Source: Ectobacillus sp048976805
GTDB taxonomy: Bacteria > Bacillota > Bacilli > Bacillales > Bacillaceae_G
Length of the DNA stretch: 64,000 nt
NCBI GenBank assembly: GCA_048976805.1
Contig: JBHGUR010000035.1
Span: forward strand, 1 to 64,000
Direction of reading: 5' to 3'
Shown: positions 1 to 8,590 of the stretch, in pieces
How the letters are laid out: each line of letters begins with the position of its first letter
Numbering within the stretch: position 1 is the stretch's first letter
Made by a program: the position numbers and the translations under genes
The notes under the pieces: generated by a model
Seen by the model: only the letters and a program-made list of their open reading frames with translations
Database searches by the model: none
Told to the model about the DNA's origin: nothing

Positions 1-125
1 CATCCGGCTATGCATAGAAGCGGTCAAAACCTATTCCTGCCCCATGCGATGGAAAACCAGAGAGAGGAAGCAAGTACAAGGTGCTATTTGTTCTACTTAG
101 CCGCGATGTATATGTCCAAATCATA
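1..125 (+). repeat. Repeat family 3, divergent copy
   Basis: This stretch matches, in order and spacing, the intergenic repeats at 17117-17309 and 42949-43102: a GCGGTCAA-like block, a GGAAAACCAGAG block, a GAGGAAGCAAGTACA-like block and a TAGCCG block. It is the most diverged of the three. Its left edge lies outside the window. It shows no reading frame of its own. Function unknown. Confidence 0.35.
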
Positions 126-307
126 AATTGGATATATATAGTACGAATTATTACTATCAAAATAAGGATGCAAAACAACTATTGTTTTGGAGAGAGGAAA
201 AAGAGAAATTAGAATTAGAGCTTGAATATACAGGAATAAAACGATTGTCTAAAGAGGAGCTCATAAAAATAGCAAAATCTGTCGAGGTCAAAAGGAGAAA
301 GTTCTAA
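101..307 (+). pseudogene. Unidentified 3' gene fragment
   Basis: An open frame runs from a stop at 98-100 to TAA at 305-307, about 68 residues, with no ATG and no convincing ribosome binding site. The last 50 residues are charged and helical-looking (WREEKEKLELELEY, then LSKEELIKIAK) and end in a basic KRRKF tail. I do not recognise the family. It lies just inside a Tn3-type end (367-404) and next to other debris, so it is most likely the tail of a truncated gene carried by a mobile element. Confidence 0.35.
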
Positions 308-310
308 AAA

Positions 311-352
311 AACAAGCCGATTTTTCCTTAGAGTAAAAAAATCGGCTTGTTT
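311..352. terminator. Bidirectional rho-independent terminator
   Basis: AACAAGCCGATTTTT at 311-325 pairs with its complement at 335-352 around a short loop, with T-runs in both directions. It would end the fragment at 101-307. Confidence 0.75.
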
Positions 353-366
353 TATGTCGAAATCTG

Positions 367-404
367 CTTAGCGTATATTTTCGTTAAAATGTGGGCGGGA
401 CCCC
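367..404 (-). mobile_element. Tn3-family 38-bp terminal inverted repeat
   Basis: Read on the minus strand from 404 to 367, the sequence starts GGGGTCCCGCC and ends ACGCTAAG, exactly 38 bases. Tn3-family ends of Gram-positive elements such as Tn4430 have this length, a GGGGT outer end and an ACGCTAAG inner end. The GGGG outer end is at 404, so the element body lies to the left and leaves the window. It directly abuts the broken resolvase at 405-538, as if the element had inserted into that gene. Confidence 0.75.
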
Positions 405-538
405 AATTAAATGTTTAAGTGCTCTTCCAAGCCGATCCAGCTTCAGACCACCAATGTATCTCCCTCTCGTAAATAGGCAAGTGCTTCATCAAGTCCCGTT
501 CTTGAGGATTTTGCTCCGCTCGCAATATCTTCATATTT
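405..538 (-). pseudogene. Serine resolvase/invertase remnant, frameshifted
   Basis: The minus-strand translation reads YEDIASGAKSSRTGLDEAL, then AYLREGDTLVV. A single missing base then shifts the frame, and KLDRLGRALKHLIG follows. This is the conserved segment of serine site-specific recombinases ending in VVWKLDRLGRSLKHLI. The missing G falls in the Trp codon. Upstream, an in-frame TAA or a second shift cuts off the N-terminal catalytic part, and downstream the gene stops at the Tn3 end at 404. No catalytic serine remains. The plus-strand frame over the same bases is a shadow. Confidence 0.8.
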
Positions 539-789
539 TTAGAATACTCCCGTTGCTTTTTGGACAAATCGGACATTCACTTCAAAAGTAAGGTTTTAAT
601 AGATCTTACTTTCTAAAGCGGGGATGAAAGAGATCAGGTAAATATTTGCCTGATCTTTAAACGTTATGATGGGGGATAGCTTTCGATTAATAGGTAAATT
701 AAGAATTTTTTGTTTACTTATGAGTAAATTCCCTGTAACCTTTTGTATAATAAAACAATATATTAAAGAGGAAAACGGAGGCTGCTATT

Positions 790-1587
790 ATGATTAAAGC
801 AATCTTTTTTGATCTTGACGATACATTGCTTTGGGATCAAAAAAGCGTAAAGGAAGCATTTGTGGCAACTTGTCGAGTAGCACAGCAAAAATACGGAGTT
901 GACCCGGAACTGCTAGAAGAAGCTGTTCGCGCGCAAGCGAAGGAGCTGTACGCTTCTTATGAAACATATCCTTTTACACAAATGATTGGAATTAATCCGT
1001 TTGAAGGGCTATGGGGAAATTTTTTGGATGACCATGAGCATTTTCGCAAAATGAAAGCTATTGTGCCTACATATCGACGAGAAGCATGGACAAGGGGGTT
1101 AAAAGCGCTTGGAATTGATGATCCTGAATTTGGCAGTGAATTAGCGGAGCGTTTTCCCGCAGAGCGCCGCCAAAATCCATTCGTATACGAGGAAACGTTC
1201 AAAGTGCTTGATGAATTAAACGGAAAGTATCAACTCCTCCTTTTAACGAACGGATCACCGGATTTGCAAAATACGAAGCTAGGTATAACTCCCGAGCTCG
1301 TTCCTTATTTTGATCATATTGTAATTTCTGGCGCATTCGGCAAAGGGAAACCAGATCCTTCTATTTTTGAGCACGCACTGTCGCTTATGCAGCTGAATAA
1401 AGATGAAGTTATTATGGTAGGAGATAACTTAATGACAGATATTCTCGGCGCATCTCGCGCAGGAATCAAATCTGTTTGGATTAATCGTCATAATAAGGAA
1501 CGAAACGAAGTACTCCCTGATTATGAAATTCGCCATCTAGAAGAGCTTTATCCCATTCTTAATTCACTAAATAACGAAAAGCTGTAA
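790..1587 (+). CDS. HAD-superfamily hydrolase, YsaA-like
   Basis: A 265-residue haloacid-dehalogenase phosphatase. Motif I is FDLDDT with nucleophile Asp8 and Asp10. Motif II is LLTNGS near residue 153. Motif III is a Lys in GKGKPDP, and motif IV is VGDNLMTDILGA, which supplies the acidic Mg-binding residues. A helical cap of about 120 residues lies between motifs I and II, as in subfamily I enzymes. Length and motifs resemble B. subtilis YsaA and nucleotidase-type HAD proteins. The true substrate cannot be told from sequence. A GGAGG ribosome binding site lies 8 bases before the ATG. The gene is monocistronic, followed by a terminator. Confidence 0.9.
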   Translation: MIKAIFFDLDDTLLWDQKSVKEAFVATCRVAQQKYGVDPELLEEAVRAQAKELYASYETYPFTQMIGINPFEGLWGNFLDDHEHFRKMKAIVPTYRREAWTRGLKALGIDDPEFGSELAERFPAERRQNPFVYEETFKVLDELNGKYQLLLLTNGSPDLQNTKLGITPELVPYFDHIVISGAFGKGKPDPSIFEHALSLMQLNKDEVIMVGDNLMTDILGASRAGIKSVWINRHNKERNEVLPDYEIRHLEELYPILNSLNNEKL

Positions 1588-1596
1588 GTTGAATTT

Positions 1597-1640
1597 GCCC
1601 CCTGTACACCGGATTCCGCCGATTAAAGCAGGGGGCGTTG
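1597..1640 (+). terminator. Terminator after HAD gene
   Basis: GCCCCCT at 1597-1603 pairs with AGGGGGC at 1630-1636, followed by GTTGTATTCTTT. Confidence 0.65.
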
Positions 1641-1828
1641 TATTCTTTGCGGAAAACTGTTCAATGGCAGTTCATAAATTTCACATATCGAAATTATTTT
1701 ATATTCATAACACTTATATTTATACAAAACACATAAATACCTCTTTTTGGATAAAACTCTTTCACAAAAAATGGGTATTTATATATAAACTATAGATACT
1801 TTGTTCTGCCAAACGTTTCTATCCAGCC

Positions 1829-2638
1829 TTAAAAAGTTTCATAATAACGGGATAATTCAACCACCATCGCTCCCATCCGTTCGTTTTTCGGAGACACTAT
1901 TCGCTTAACTCCTTCCTCTTCCAGTGCTTCAGCGGTAATTTTTCCAACTGCTGCAGCTAATATATCTTCATTAAAAGCACGTAAAATGTCATCTAAATAC
2001 CCCTGTTTTTTAGCAAAGTCAAAAAGACTGCGTACTTGAATCGCCGTTGTAAAACATACAGCATCCAATTGGTTAGTAATCAGTTCTTGACATAGCGTTT
2101 CCACCGTATCAGATTCAGGGGGGATATGCTGGTAGGGGAGAAGCTGCAGTACTGCAGCCCCGTTATTTTCAAGAAACTGAATCAATGCAGGTGCCGTTTC
2201 TCCATGAAGCTGCACCATTACTCGTTGCCCTGAGAAATTAAAAAATTGTAAGGAGCGGATTAACCCCCGGGTCGTCCCATCATCGTCTGTTGCTGTTGGT
2301 TGAATATCAAGCTTTTTCAAAGCCGCATAGGTTTTATAACCTCTTGAAGCAACTTTAGCTTGACGAGCTGCTGCCAAAAATTCATCTCGAATCCCAACTT
2401 TTTCTGCTAAATCCAAAAGTGTTTCTACGCCAATTCCCGTAGTGAAAATAGCCCAATCTGCACTTTCCCTAGAAAACTTCTTTAATCCAGGTTCGACTTC
2501 CTGTTCTGCCAAAAAGACTGTTCCTTGAAGAGGGCGAACAACTGCAACCCCTCCTTGCTTTTCAATCAATGCACACATTTCATCTGTTTTGCGTGAACCG
2601 GCAATCGCAATTTTTTTCCCTTTTAATCCATTTCCCAT
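1829..2638 (-). CDS. Uroporphyrinogen-III synthase-like protein (HemD family)
   Basis: About 269 residues of the HemD fold: an N-terminal GKKIAIAGSRKTDEM, the ATYDWxFTTG-like stretch SADWAIFTTGIGVETLLD, and the second-domain DAVCFTTAIQVRSLFDF and AAAVGKITAEALEEEGV. HemD closes hydroxymethylbilane to uroporphyrinogen III. This copy stands alone, away from any hemAXCBL genes, so it may be an accessory copy used for siroheme or cobalamin, or a regulator-like paralogue. An ATG at 2650 is also in frame but touches the AAAGG site, so I prefer the ATG at 2638, 6-11 bases downstream of that site. Confidence 0.8.
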   Translation of the reverse strand: MGNGLKGKKIAIAGSRKTDEMCALIEKQGGVAVVRPLQGTVFLAEQEVEPGLKKFSRESADWAIFTTGIGVETLLDLAEKVGIRDEFLAAARQAKVASRGYKTYAALKKLDIQPTATDDDGTTRGLIRSLQFFNFSGQRVMVQLHGETAPALIQFLENNGAAVLQLLPYQHIPPESDTVETLCQELITNQLDAVCFTTAIQVRSLFDFAKKQGYLDDILRAFNEDILAAAVGKITAEALEEEGVKRIVSPKNERMGAMVVELSRYYETF

Positions 2639-2812
2639 TGTTTTCCCCATCCTTTAATGAGAGTTATTCAAATTCCTTCTTTGCCTATAGGTAATTATTG
2701 TTTTATTTTAACAGAAGAAAAGAAAAGCAGAAATAGCTATACAGTATAAAAGACATATAAACTCTATGTATAATAAGATGACCAGCGTACATGCTACATT
2801 GTATATAAATTA

Positions 2813-2903
2813 GGCTCTGTTAAACTTGATTGTTGGTAGGCGGACGCTTTCCGCGGGCGGGGCCGCCTTTCGTTCCAAATCAACATGAGCCTTTAACAGA
2901 GCC
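2813..2903 (+). repeat. Repeat family 1, copy A (palindromic, MITE-like)
   Basis: A 91-bp element beginning GGCTCTGTTAAACTTGATTG and ending CAACATGAGCC-TTTAACAGAGCC, so its ends are inverted repeats. The centre is GC-rich (GCGGACGCTTTCCGCGGGCG). Three further copies are at 48692, 50037 and 57991. It ends 26 bases before the cupin start codon, so it must lie within or right next to that gene's promoter and leader. Confidence 0.85.
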
Positions 2904-2929
2904 ATGAATTAAAAAGAGGTGTGTAAACA

Positions 2930-3271
2930 ATGAAGCAGTATAACATTAACGAGTTTATGGAGTACAGCGAAGCTAAATTTACAAAGCGGATTATTTTTAA
3001 AGAAGGTGGCAGTGTCGTATTTATGCTGAATTTTAAACCGGGCCAGGAGTTGCCTGCCCACAAGCACCCAGGTACGAATGTTCACCTGCTTGTATTAGAA
3101 GGAGAAGGCACATTTAAAATTAACGGCACAGGAGTAAAAGCAAAGCAGCGTGATACAATCCTTTGTACAGGCGAGGAGGAGTTGGCTTTTGTAAATGATG
3201 GAGACAGAAACACAAGCTTATATGTTGTGCTAAACAGTATTCCAGATGAACGGTACGCGCAATCTATATAG
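2930..3271 (+). CDS. Small cupin-domain protein
   Basis: A 113-residue single-domain cupin. Motif 1 is HKHPGTNVHLLVLEGEG, which has the two His and one Glu usual for metal binding, and motif 2 is the weaker FVNDGDRNTSLYVV. Such proteins may be small isomerases or dioxygenases, or metal or ligand sensors. Nothing nearby points to a substrate. A GAGGTG site lies 9 bases before the ATG. A family 1 repeat lies immediately upstream. Confidence 0.8.
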   Translation: MKQYNINEFMEYSEAKFTKRIIFKEGGSVVFMLNFKPGQELPAHKHPGTNVHLLVLEGEGTFKINGTGVKAKQRDTILCTGEEELAFVNDGDRNTSLYVVLNSIPDERYAQSI

Positions 3272-3360
3272 GAATCCGTCAACAAAATGTAAATATAAAA
3301 ATCCAATTCCTCGTACACTAAAAAGAATTAGATTTTTACAATACACTATTATAAGGGCAT

Positions 3361-3398
3361 AAAAATTCATGGGGCGCTAATACCCCATGAATTTTTGC
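3361..3398 (+). terminator. Terminator after cupin gene
   Basis: AAAAATTCATGGGG at 3361-3374 pairs with CCCCATGAATTTTT at 3383-3396 around an 8-base loop. Confidence 0.8.
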
Positions 3399-3495
3399 TT
3401 TTACATCCTTTTTTTTCATAAGAATTTACTGTAAAATAATAAAACATATAGCAGATATTATGAGTTGGTAATAACATAAGAGTTAGGGTGGTTTA

Positions 3496-4440
3496 ATGAA
3501 ATGTGTTGGTATCATTGGTATCGGTACGTATATTCCGGATAATGTTGTGAAAAATTGCGATTTAGAACAAAAGGTAGACACAAACGATGAATGGATCCGC
3601 ACTAGAACAGGGATTGAAGAAAGGAGGATCGCCGACGATGATATGGATGCATCACATATGGCAATCATTGCTGCCAAAAATGCACTTTTAGATGCTTCTT
3701 TAGATGCTAGCGATATTGATTTAATTTTGGTCGCTACAGCAACACCTGATTATCCTTTTCCTTCCGTTGCTTGTATGGTGCAAGAAGCACTTGGCATAAA
3801 GCATGTACCGGCGATGGATTTAAGCGCGGCTTGTTCAGGGTTTGTATATGCTTTAGTAACTGCTAAACAATTTATTGATACCAATACGTATAAAAATATT
3901 TTAGTCATTGGCAGCGAAAAATTTTCAAAAATTGTTGATTGGTCAGATAGAAATACTTGTGTCCTGTTTGGTGACGGAGCTGGCGCTGTTGTACTTGGTG
4001 AAGTATCTGAAGGAAAAGGAATTTTATCTTTTGAATTAGGCGCAGATGGAACTGGGGGAAACCATCTATTCGTTGATAATAAAACGAACTATGTTGCGAT
4101 GAATGGCAAAGAAGTTTTTAAATTTGCAGTTCGGCAAATGCCTGAATCTAGCTTGAATGTTGTAAAAAAAGCGGTCCTTCATGCAGAGGATGTCGACTTT
4201 CTCATCCCCCATCAAGCAAACATTCGCATTATTGATGCAGCACGGGAAAGACTTGGCCTTGCGAGAGAAAAAGTATCTACAGCTGTAACGAAGCATGGAA
4301 ATACCTCGGCTGCTTCTATTCCGTTAGCTTTATTTACTGAAATCGAAAATGGAAACATTCAGGATGGGGATGTAATTGTAATCGTTGGCTTCGGAGGCGG
4401 ATTAACATGGGGTTCTGTATGTTTAAAATGGGGTAAATAA
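3496..4440 (+). CDS. fabH: Beta-ketoacyl-ACP synthase III (FabH)
   Basis: A 314-residue thiolase-fold enzyme that condenses an acyl-CoA primer with malonyl-ACP to start fatty acid synthesis. The catalytic triad is visible: Cys113 in SAACSGFV, His239 in IPHQANIRI and Asn269 in HGNTSAASIP. Length equals the B. subtilis FabH proteins, and the arrangement with fabF 29 bases downstream matches the B. subtilis fabHA-fabF pair. An AGGGTGG site precedes the ATG at 3496. I did not find a clear FapR operator palindrome upstream. Confidence 0.96.
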   Translation: MKCVGIIGIGTYIPDNVVKNCDLEQKVDTNDEWIRTRTGIEERRIADDDMDASHMAIIAAKNALLDASLDASDIDLILVATATPDYPFPSVACMVQEALGIKHVPAMDLSAACSGFVYALVTAKQFIDTNTYKNILVIGSEKFSKIVDWSDRNTCVLFGDGAGAVVLGEVSEGKGILSFELGADGTGGNHLFVDNKTNYVAMNGKEVFKFAVRQMPESSLNVVKKAVLHAEDVDFLIPHQANIRIIDAARERLGLAREKVSTAVTKHGNTSAASIPLALFTEIENGNIQDGDVIVIVGFGGGLTWGSVCLKWGK

Positions 4441-4469
4441 TTTCACATATACAAGAGGAGGAACAAAGT

Positions 4470-5705
4470 ATGAAAAGACGGGTAGTTATTACAGGAGTTG
4501 GAGCAATCACACCTTTAGGGAATGATGTTCATACTACGTGGGAAAATATTAAAAATGGAGTATCGGGAATTGCCCCTATTACGCGAATCAATACAGAACA
4601 GTTTAAAGTGAAGGTAGCAGGAGAAGTAAAAGGCTTCGCCCCAGAAGAATTTATGGACGGCAAAGAAGCAAAAAGAATGGCCCGTTTTACCCAATTTGCT
4701 GTTGCCGCAAGCAAGATGGCTGTAAATGATGCAAAGCTTCAAATTGGGGAAAATGTTAACCCGGAACGTGTTGGAGTATGGATCGGCTCGGGAATTGGCG
4801 GGTTAGACGAGTTTGAAGAGCAACATAAACGATTTTTGCAAAAGGGTCCAAAGCGCGTAAGCCCCTTCATTATTCCAATGTTTATACCGGATATGGCTTC
4901 AGGGCGTGTATCTATTGAATTAGGAGCGAAGGGAATCAACAATTGCTCTGTTACCGCATGTGCCTCCGGTGCCAATTCAATCGGCGATGCCTTTCGTGTG
5001 ATTCAGAATGGGATTGCAGATATTATGATTACAGGCGGTGCGGAAGCGGCCATTACAGAAATGACAGTTGCTGGATTTTCTAACATGACAGCCCTTTCTA
5101 CAAATCCTGATCCAAACACAGCAAGCCGCCCGTTTGATAAAAATCGGGATGGATTTGTTATTGCAGAAGGTGCGGGAATTGTAATTTTAGAAGAATTAGA
5201 GCATGCGTTAGCTCGCGGTGCCAACATTTACGGGGAATTGATTGGCTATGGGGCCACTGGCGATGCATATCATATTACAACTCCTGCCCCGGATGGCGAA
5301 GGCGGACAACGTGCTATTGCATTAGCGTTACAAGATGCCGGCATTTCCTATGAACAAGTTGATTATATTAATGCCCACGGCACTTCTACACCTTATAATG
5401 ATTTGTACGAAACAAAAGCAATTAAAGAAGTGTTTGGAGAGCATGCATATCGCCTTGCTGTTAGTTCTACAAAATCCATGACTGGACATTTATTAGGGGC
5501 GGCAGGGGCCATTGAGGCAATCTTTTGTCTATTAGCTATCAAGGAAGGCATTCTCCCTCCAACCATTAATTATGAAACACCGGATGAAGAGCTTGATTTG
5601 GATTATATTCCGAATGCTGCAAGAACGGCAAATGTTAATGTCGCGTTATCCAACTCTTTAGGATTTGGCGGCCACAATGCTACGCTGGTATTTAGAAAAA
5701 TATAA
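4470..5705 (+). CDS. fabF: Beta-ketoacyl-ACP synthase II (FabF)
   Basis: A 411-residue elongating condensing enzyme of type II fatty acid synthesis. Active-site Cys164 lies in VTACASGANS. The two His residues lie in NAHGTSTPYND and in TGHLLGAAGAIEA, the Cys-His-His triad of KAS I/II. The C-terminal NSLGFGGHNATL is typical. A strong GAGGAGG site precedes the ATG, 29 bases after fabH, so the pair is probably one operon. The stop is followed at once by a family 2 repeat. Confidence 0.97.
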   Translation: MKRRVVITGVGAITPLGNDVHTTWENIKNGVSGIAPITRINTEQFKVKVAGEVKGFAPEEFMDGKEAKRMARFTQFAVAASKMAVNDAKLQIGENVNPERVGVWIGSGIGGLDEFEEQHKRFLQKGPKRVSPFIIPMFIPDMASGRVSIELGAKGINNCSVTACASGANSIGDAFRVIQNGIADIMITGGAEAAITEMTVAGFSNMTALSTNPDPNTASRPFDKNRDGFVIAEGAGIVILEELEHALARGANIYGELIGYGATGDAYHITTPAPDGEGGQRAIALALQDAGISYEQVDYINAHGTSTPYNDLYETKAIKEVFGEHAYRLAVSSTKSMTGHLLGAAGAIEAIFCLLAIKEGILPPTINYETPDEELDLDYIPNAARTANVNVALSNSLGFGGHNATLVFRKI

Positions 5706-5719
5706 AAAACATATAAATA

Positions 5720-5798
5720 GAAAGGGGAGATCCGAAAAGTGGAAATCTCCCCAAATGAAATAATCAAGAATGTTGATATATGATGAAGGTTTTGAAAC
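5720..5798 (+). repeat. Repeat family 2, copy A
   Basis: GAAAGGGGAGATCCGAAAAG starts a 79-base segment that recurs at 48391-48465. Both copies share AAATAATCAAGAATGTTGAT and GGTTTTGAAAC, and both lie directly after a coding sequence. AAAGGGG-N-ATCCGAAAAGTGGAAAT resembles the ends of some Bacillus insertion sequences, so this may be a non-autonomous relic. Confidence 0.65.
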
Positions 5799-5848
5799 AA
5801 GAACTTTGCCTACTTAATAGAGAACACCAACATAAGCTAGTACACCGT

Positions 5849-5983
5849 CTATTTTGCTTTATCTTTCACTTTCGGGTTAAACGGTGCAAAGAGTCCGCTC
5901 GGATTTCCCTTCCACACCCAGACATGCAAATCATAGTGCTGATTTTCCCGTTTTGCTTTTTCCTCATCACTTAGCGAGCATTG
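5849..5983 (-). pseudogene. C-terminal fragment of an unidentified protein
   Basis: The minus-strand frame reads LSDEEKAKRENQHYDLHVWV, then WKGNPSGLFAPFNPKV, then KDKAK and TAG at 5851-5849. There is no start codon or ribosome binding site, because the terminator of the neighbouring MFS gene lies immediately upstream. The HYDLHVW...NPSG...NP pattern looks like a conserved protein C-terminus, but I cannot name the family. It is most likely a deletion remnant. Confidence 0.5.
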
Positions 5984-5990
5984 TAATCAA

Positions 5991-6024
5991 AAAGAAGATA
6001 CTTGATTCATCAAGCATCTTCTTT
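5991..6024 (-). terminator. Terminator of the MFS gene
   Basis: AAAGAAGATACTTGA at 5991-6005 pairs with TCAAGCATCTTCTTT at 6010-6024, with one mismatch. It lies 33 bases beyond the MFS stop. Confidence 0.6.
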
Positions 6025-6056
6025 AAAACACCACAATTTTTATATCATCCTTATAG

Positions 6057-7289
6057 TTATGCTGCTTTTCTTTCTGCAGTATTTTGCTTTGTCTCAGGGA
6101 AGGTAGCAACCAAAAAGATATACAAGCTGGAAACACTGATAAAGAAAATCATTGCAGGAACATAGCCAGCCGAACCTAAAATGTAGCTCCATGCTATAGT
6201 AGCAATTGTTTGTCCTGCATAAGCCAATGCCCAGAATAAACCAAACATTACAGTCAGCCTCTGTGGATTCATTCCTTTTAGTTCATGCGGGAGATTTAAG
6301 AAAATCGGATATTGGATAAACATAGAAAAACCAGATACAGCTATCAGTACATATGCAAGAAGCGGGAGTGTATTAGCAAAAAACAGAGCTGCAGCAAAGG
6401 TGCCGACCATAATGATTCCTACTGTAACAAGCGTTGGTTTACGGGCAACATCCCTATTGCCAATCGCAATACCTGCAAAGGTTCCAAGAATGCCGAATCC
6501 GGAAATTAATAAATTTGTTACCGATCCATTTAATTGGGTATACTCGTCAAAAATTGCTTTAAAGCTCACAAGCGATAATACATATAGCGTTAAAAAGGAT
6601 GCAAACGCCAGCCCATACCGCCAAAGAAATGGATCTTTCAATGCGTTTTTGTATCCATATTGCACATTCTGCTTGCCGTTCGCTTCTTGCATTTCAAAGC
6701 TCTCCGCTTTCCATAGCCAAGCGATAAAACATAGCAAAGTTAACGAAGCGAAAAATGTTAATGTTAAACGCCAATTTTCTGTCATTTGAGAAGCAAAGAG
6801 GGTAAACAAAACGGCAACAATAAAGGCGCCGACATTATAGGAAACCGTATTGGCTGCATTAATGCGCAATTTTTCATTCGGATTTGATACGTAACGGGCA
6901 ACTACAGGATTCATATAAACAATAACCATAGATCCCCCGACAGCCATAACCATCCTCGCTGCAGTATAAGCCCAGTAATTAGGGAGGTAAATGGCCACAA
7001 GCGCCATCATCAAAAGGCCAATAGCTAAACCAGCCGCCTTTTTAGGCCCTATTTTCATTAATAAAACCGCTGCTAAAATATTAGCAAAAACACGGGCGGT
7101 TGTAATCGAATAATTGACAAGCTGGGAGATAACAGGGTCAACGGGGCCGCCGAAAAAAGTTTGCGTTATTTGCGGCGTTAATGAAGAGCCTGCTACCCAG
7201 TTCATCGCAAAGGTTACATATGCTAACCATAAAACGGCCATCATAAAATAACCTTTTCCTTTATGATGTATTGAATTCATGCTGTTCAC
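6057..7289 (-). CDS. Major facilitator superfamily transporter
   Basis: A 410-residue membrane protein with about 12 hydrophobic helices and a hydrophilic loop in the middle (KAESFEMQEANGKQNVQ), the usual 6+6 MFS layout. Between helices 2 and 3, LLMKIGPKKAAG takes the place of the MFS signature loop. Helix 4-5 has the NPVVARYVSNPNEKLRINAAN stretch. The overall look is of CynX/NimT-like or sugar-acid porters, but the substrate cannot be assigned. A GAGGTGA site lies 7 bases before the ATG. It is transcribed alone. Confidence 0.88.
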   Translation of the reverse strand: MNSMNSIHHKGKGYFMMAVLWLAYVTFAMNWVAGSSLTPQITQTFFGGPVDPVISQLVNYSITTARVFANILAAVLLMKIGPKKAAGLAIGLLMMALVAIYLPNYWAYTAARMVMAVGGSMVIVYMNPVVARYVSNPNEKLRINAANTVSYNVGAFIVAVLFTLFASQMTENWRLTLTFFASLTLLCFIAWLWKAESFEMQEANGKQNVQYGYKNALKDPFLWRYGLAFASFLTLYVLSLVSFKAIFDEYTQLNGSVTNLLISGFGILGTFAGIAIGNRDVARKPTLVTVGIIMVGTFAAALFFANTLPLLAYVLIAVSGFSMFIQYPIFLNLPHELKGMNPQRLTVMFGLFWALAYAGQTIATIAWSYILGSAGYVPAMIFFISVSSLYIFLVATFPETKQNTAERKAA

Positions 7290-7480
7290 CTCTGCAAGTA
7301 TGATTTCTTAATTCCTAAATTGTATAATATATGAATCAAAATACAAGGTATTTCACCAAATGTACAAATAATTTAATGAAATAATGGAGCGAAATTATAC
7401 TTGCTGTGATATACAAGCTTTGCTGGCACTTCGTAAGTGGAAGGAATATAGGAGAAAGAAGGGTATGTGGAGATTTTGCT

Positions 7481-7520
7481 TGGGGATTGAGTGATATCCT
7501 AAAGCATCACTCAATCCCCA
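7481..7520 (-). terminator. Long hairpin downstream of small gene
   Basis: TGGGGATTGAGTGAT at 7481-7495 is exactly complementary to ATCACTCAATCCCCA at 7506-7520. There is no clear T-run. It lies 41 bases after the stop of the 48-residue gene at 7562-7708 and may end its transcript. Confidence 0.45.
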
Positions 7521-7561
7521 TGTAAGGATGATTGATGCTATTCAATTAGAAGCTATCTTTG

Positions 7562-7708
7562 TTATTTGCTTTTTTGATCTTTAATCACTTCAGCATTAGA
7601 TTTTTTAGGTGCAAAGTAGCCATTGTCATCGATAGAAACAGCATGCCGGTCATAATTGCCATCAGCGTGCTTTTTCTTTATCATATGGGGATTTTGATTA
7701 TTGCCCAT
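7562..7708 (-). CDS. Small hydrophilic protein, 48 residues
   Basis: The ATG at 7708 is preceded by a near-perfect GGAGGTGAT ribosome binding site 3-4 bases away. The protein starts MGNNQNPHMIKKKHADG, has SIDDNGYFAPKKS in the middle and ends DQKSK. It has no membrane segment or cysteine. Strong translation signals with a short, polar, Asn/Lys/Asp-rich product are typical of minor spore or stress proteins of Bacillus, but I do not recognise the family. A similar-sized small gene with the same ribosome binding site stands at 17443-17592, without sequence similarity. Confidence 0.65.
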   Translation of the reverse strand: MGNNQNPHMIKKKHADGNYDRHAVSIDDNGYFAPKKSNAEVIKDQKSK

Positions 7709-7965
7709 GTAATATCACCTCCAGCACATATAGTATGCGCTTAGCTTCAAATATCTTTTCAAACTAAGCGTTTACAAAAGGTGGAAAATAACAGCAGAAA
7801 ATGCACTGACATATATTGCATAAATGCCTTAGTAAAAATAAACCAAATCTATATAAAGGGGATATAGACATGCGAATTGCTTCTTTCGCTTAGAAAAGCT
7901 TTTTCAACGAACCCGGCCGATCATCCATTTCCCGTTACTATGGCAGAACCAGCAGTTTTAGAATG
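7709..7965. other. Intergenic region without a recognised gene
   Basis: The minus-strand promoter for the 48-residue gene should lie here. CGCTTAG at 7738-7744 and CTAAGCG at 7763-7769 form a 7-bp inverted repeat just upstream of its start. A GGGGATATAGACATG sequence at about 7858 opens only a 7-codon frame. I see nothing else. Confidence 0.4.
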
Positions 7966-8007
7966 AAAAACAGCCATCTTTCGTTGCGAGTGAGAAAGAT
8001 GGCTGTT
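7966..8007 (-). terminator. Terminator of DUF502 gene
   Basis: ACAGCCATCTTTC pairs with GAAAGATGGCTGT across a 12-base loop. Read on the minus strand it ends in a T-run. Confidence 0.8.
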
Positions 8008-8011
8008 TCGT

Positions 8012-8590
8012 TTATTCAGATTGATTGGTCATGCCCGCAGATAAAATAAATTTCATTGCGTCTTCCGGCTTGATATCAAGCACCTCAATATCGCTTTTTG
8101 GAACAAGAAACGTTATGCCCGCCACCTGAAACGTCTGCGGAATAAACACAGCGACATACTCCTGCAGCGGTTCATATAGCGTATGCAACTCTTCCGATGT
8201 CACAAATCCAAGGCTCTTCATGCTCGTTCCGGGAATAGTTACAAGCACGACTTTAGAAAATGAACGTTTTTCTCCCAACAAAGATTGTAAAATATCCTGG
8301 ATGGAGGTATACAGTGTTTTTACAAGAGGAACCTTGCGAAACAGCCGGTCTATTATCCTCAAAATTCCGTTTATCATATAATGCTTTGATAGCCAGCCGA
8401 GAAAAGTCAAAAACACGATGGTGACCAAGATTCCAATTCCGGGTACATACGCTTCTCCAACATAGCTTTTAATAGCATTCCCTAAAAGTCCATCTAAAAA
8501 TGTAAATACAGTAAATAAAACATATACGATAAGCAAAATAGGAACGATTGTTAAAATCCCATTTAGAAAATGTTTTAGCCAATGCTTCAT
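8012..8590 (-). CDS. DUF502 family membrane protein
   Basis: A 192-residue protein with two N-terminal transmembrane helices (about residues 8-30 and 50-70) followed by a soluble domain with TLYTSIQDILQSLLGEK, VTIPGTSMKSLGFVTSEE and VFIPQTFQVAGITFLVPKSD. These are the hallmarks of DUF502, the family related to plant COV1. Its biochemical role is unknown. A GGAGGCGG site lies before the ATG. It stands alone between a terminator and the yeeI leader. Confidence 0.85.
   Translation of the reverse strand: MKHWLKHFLNGILTIVPILLIVYVLFTVFTFLDGLLGNAIKSYVGEAYVPGIGILVTIVFLTFLGWLSKHYMINGILRIIDRLFRKVPLVKTLYTSIQDILQSLLGEKRSFSKVVLVTIPGTSMKSLGFVTSEELHTLYEPLQEYVAVFIPQTFQVAGITFLVPKSDIEVLDIKPEDAMKFILSAGMTNQSE

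Noticed and set aside
391..591. 66-codon plus-strand open frame at the left end
   Set aside because: It is the antisense shadow of the serine resolvase remnant and the Tn3-type end. It has no ribosome binding site and low-complexity composition.
3400..3495. FapR operator upstream of fabH
   Set aside because: I looked for the paired TTAGTA/TACTAA-like palindrome. The only symmetric stretch (TTATGAGTTGGTAATAACATAA) does not match it well.
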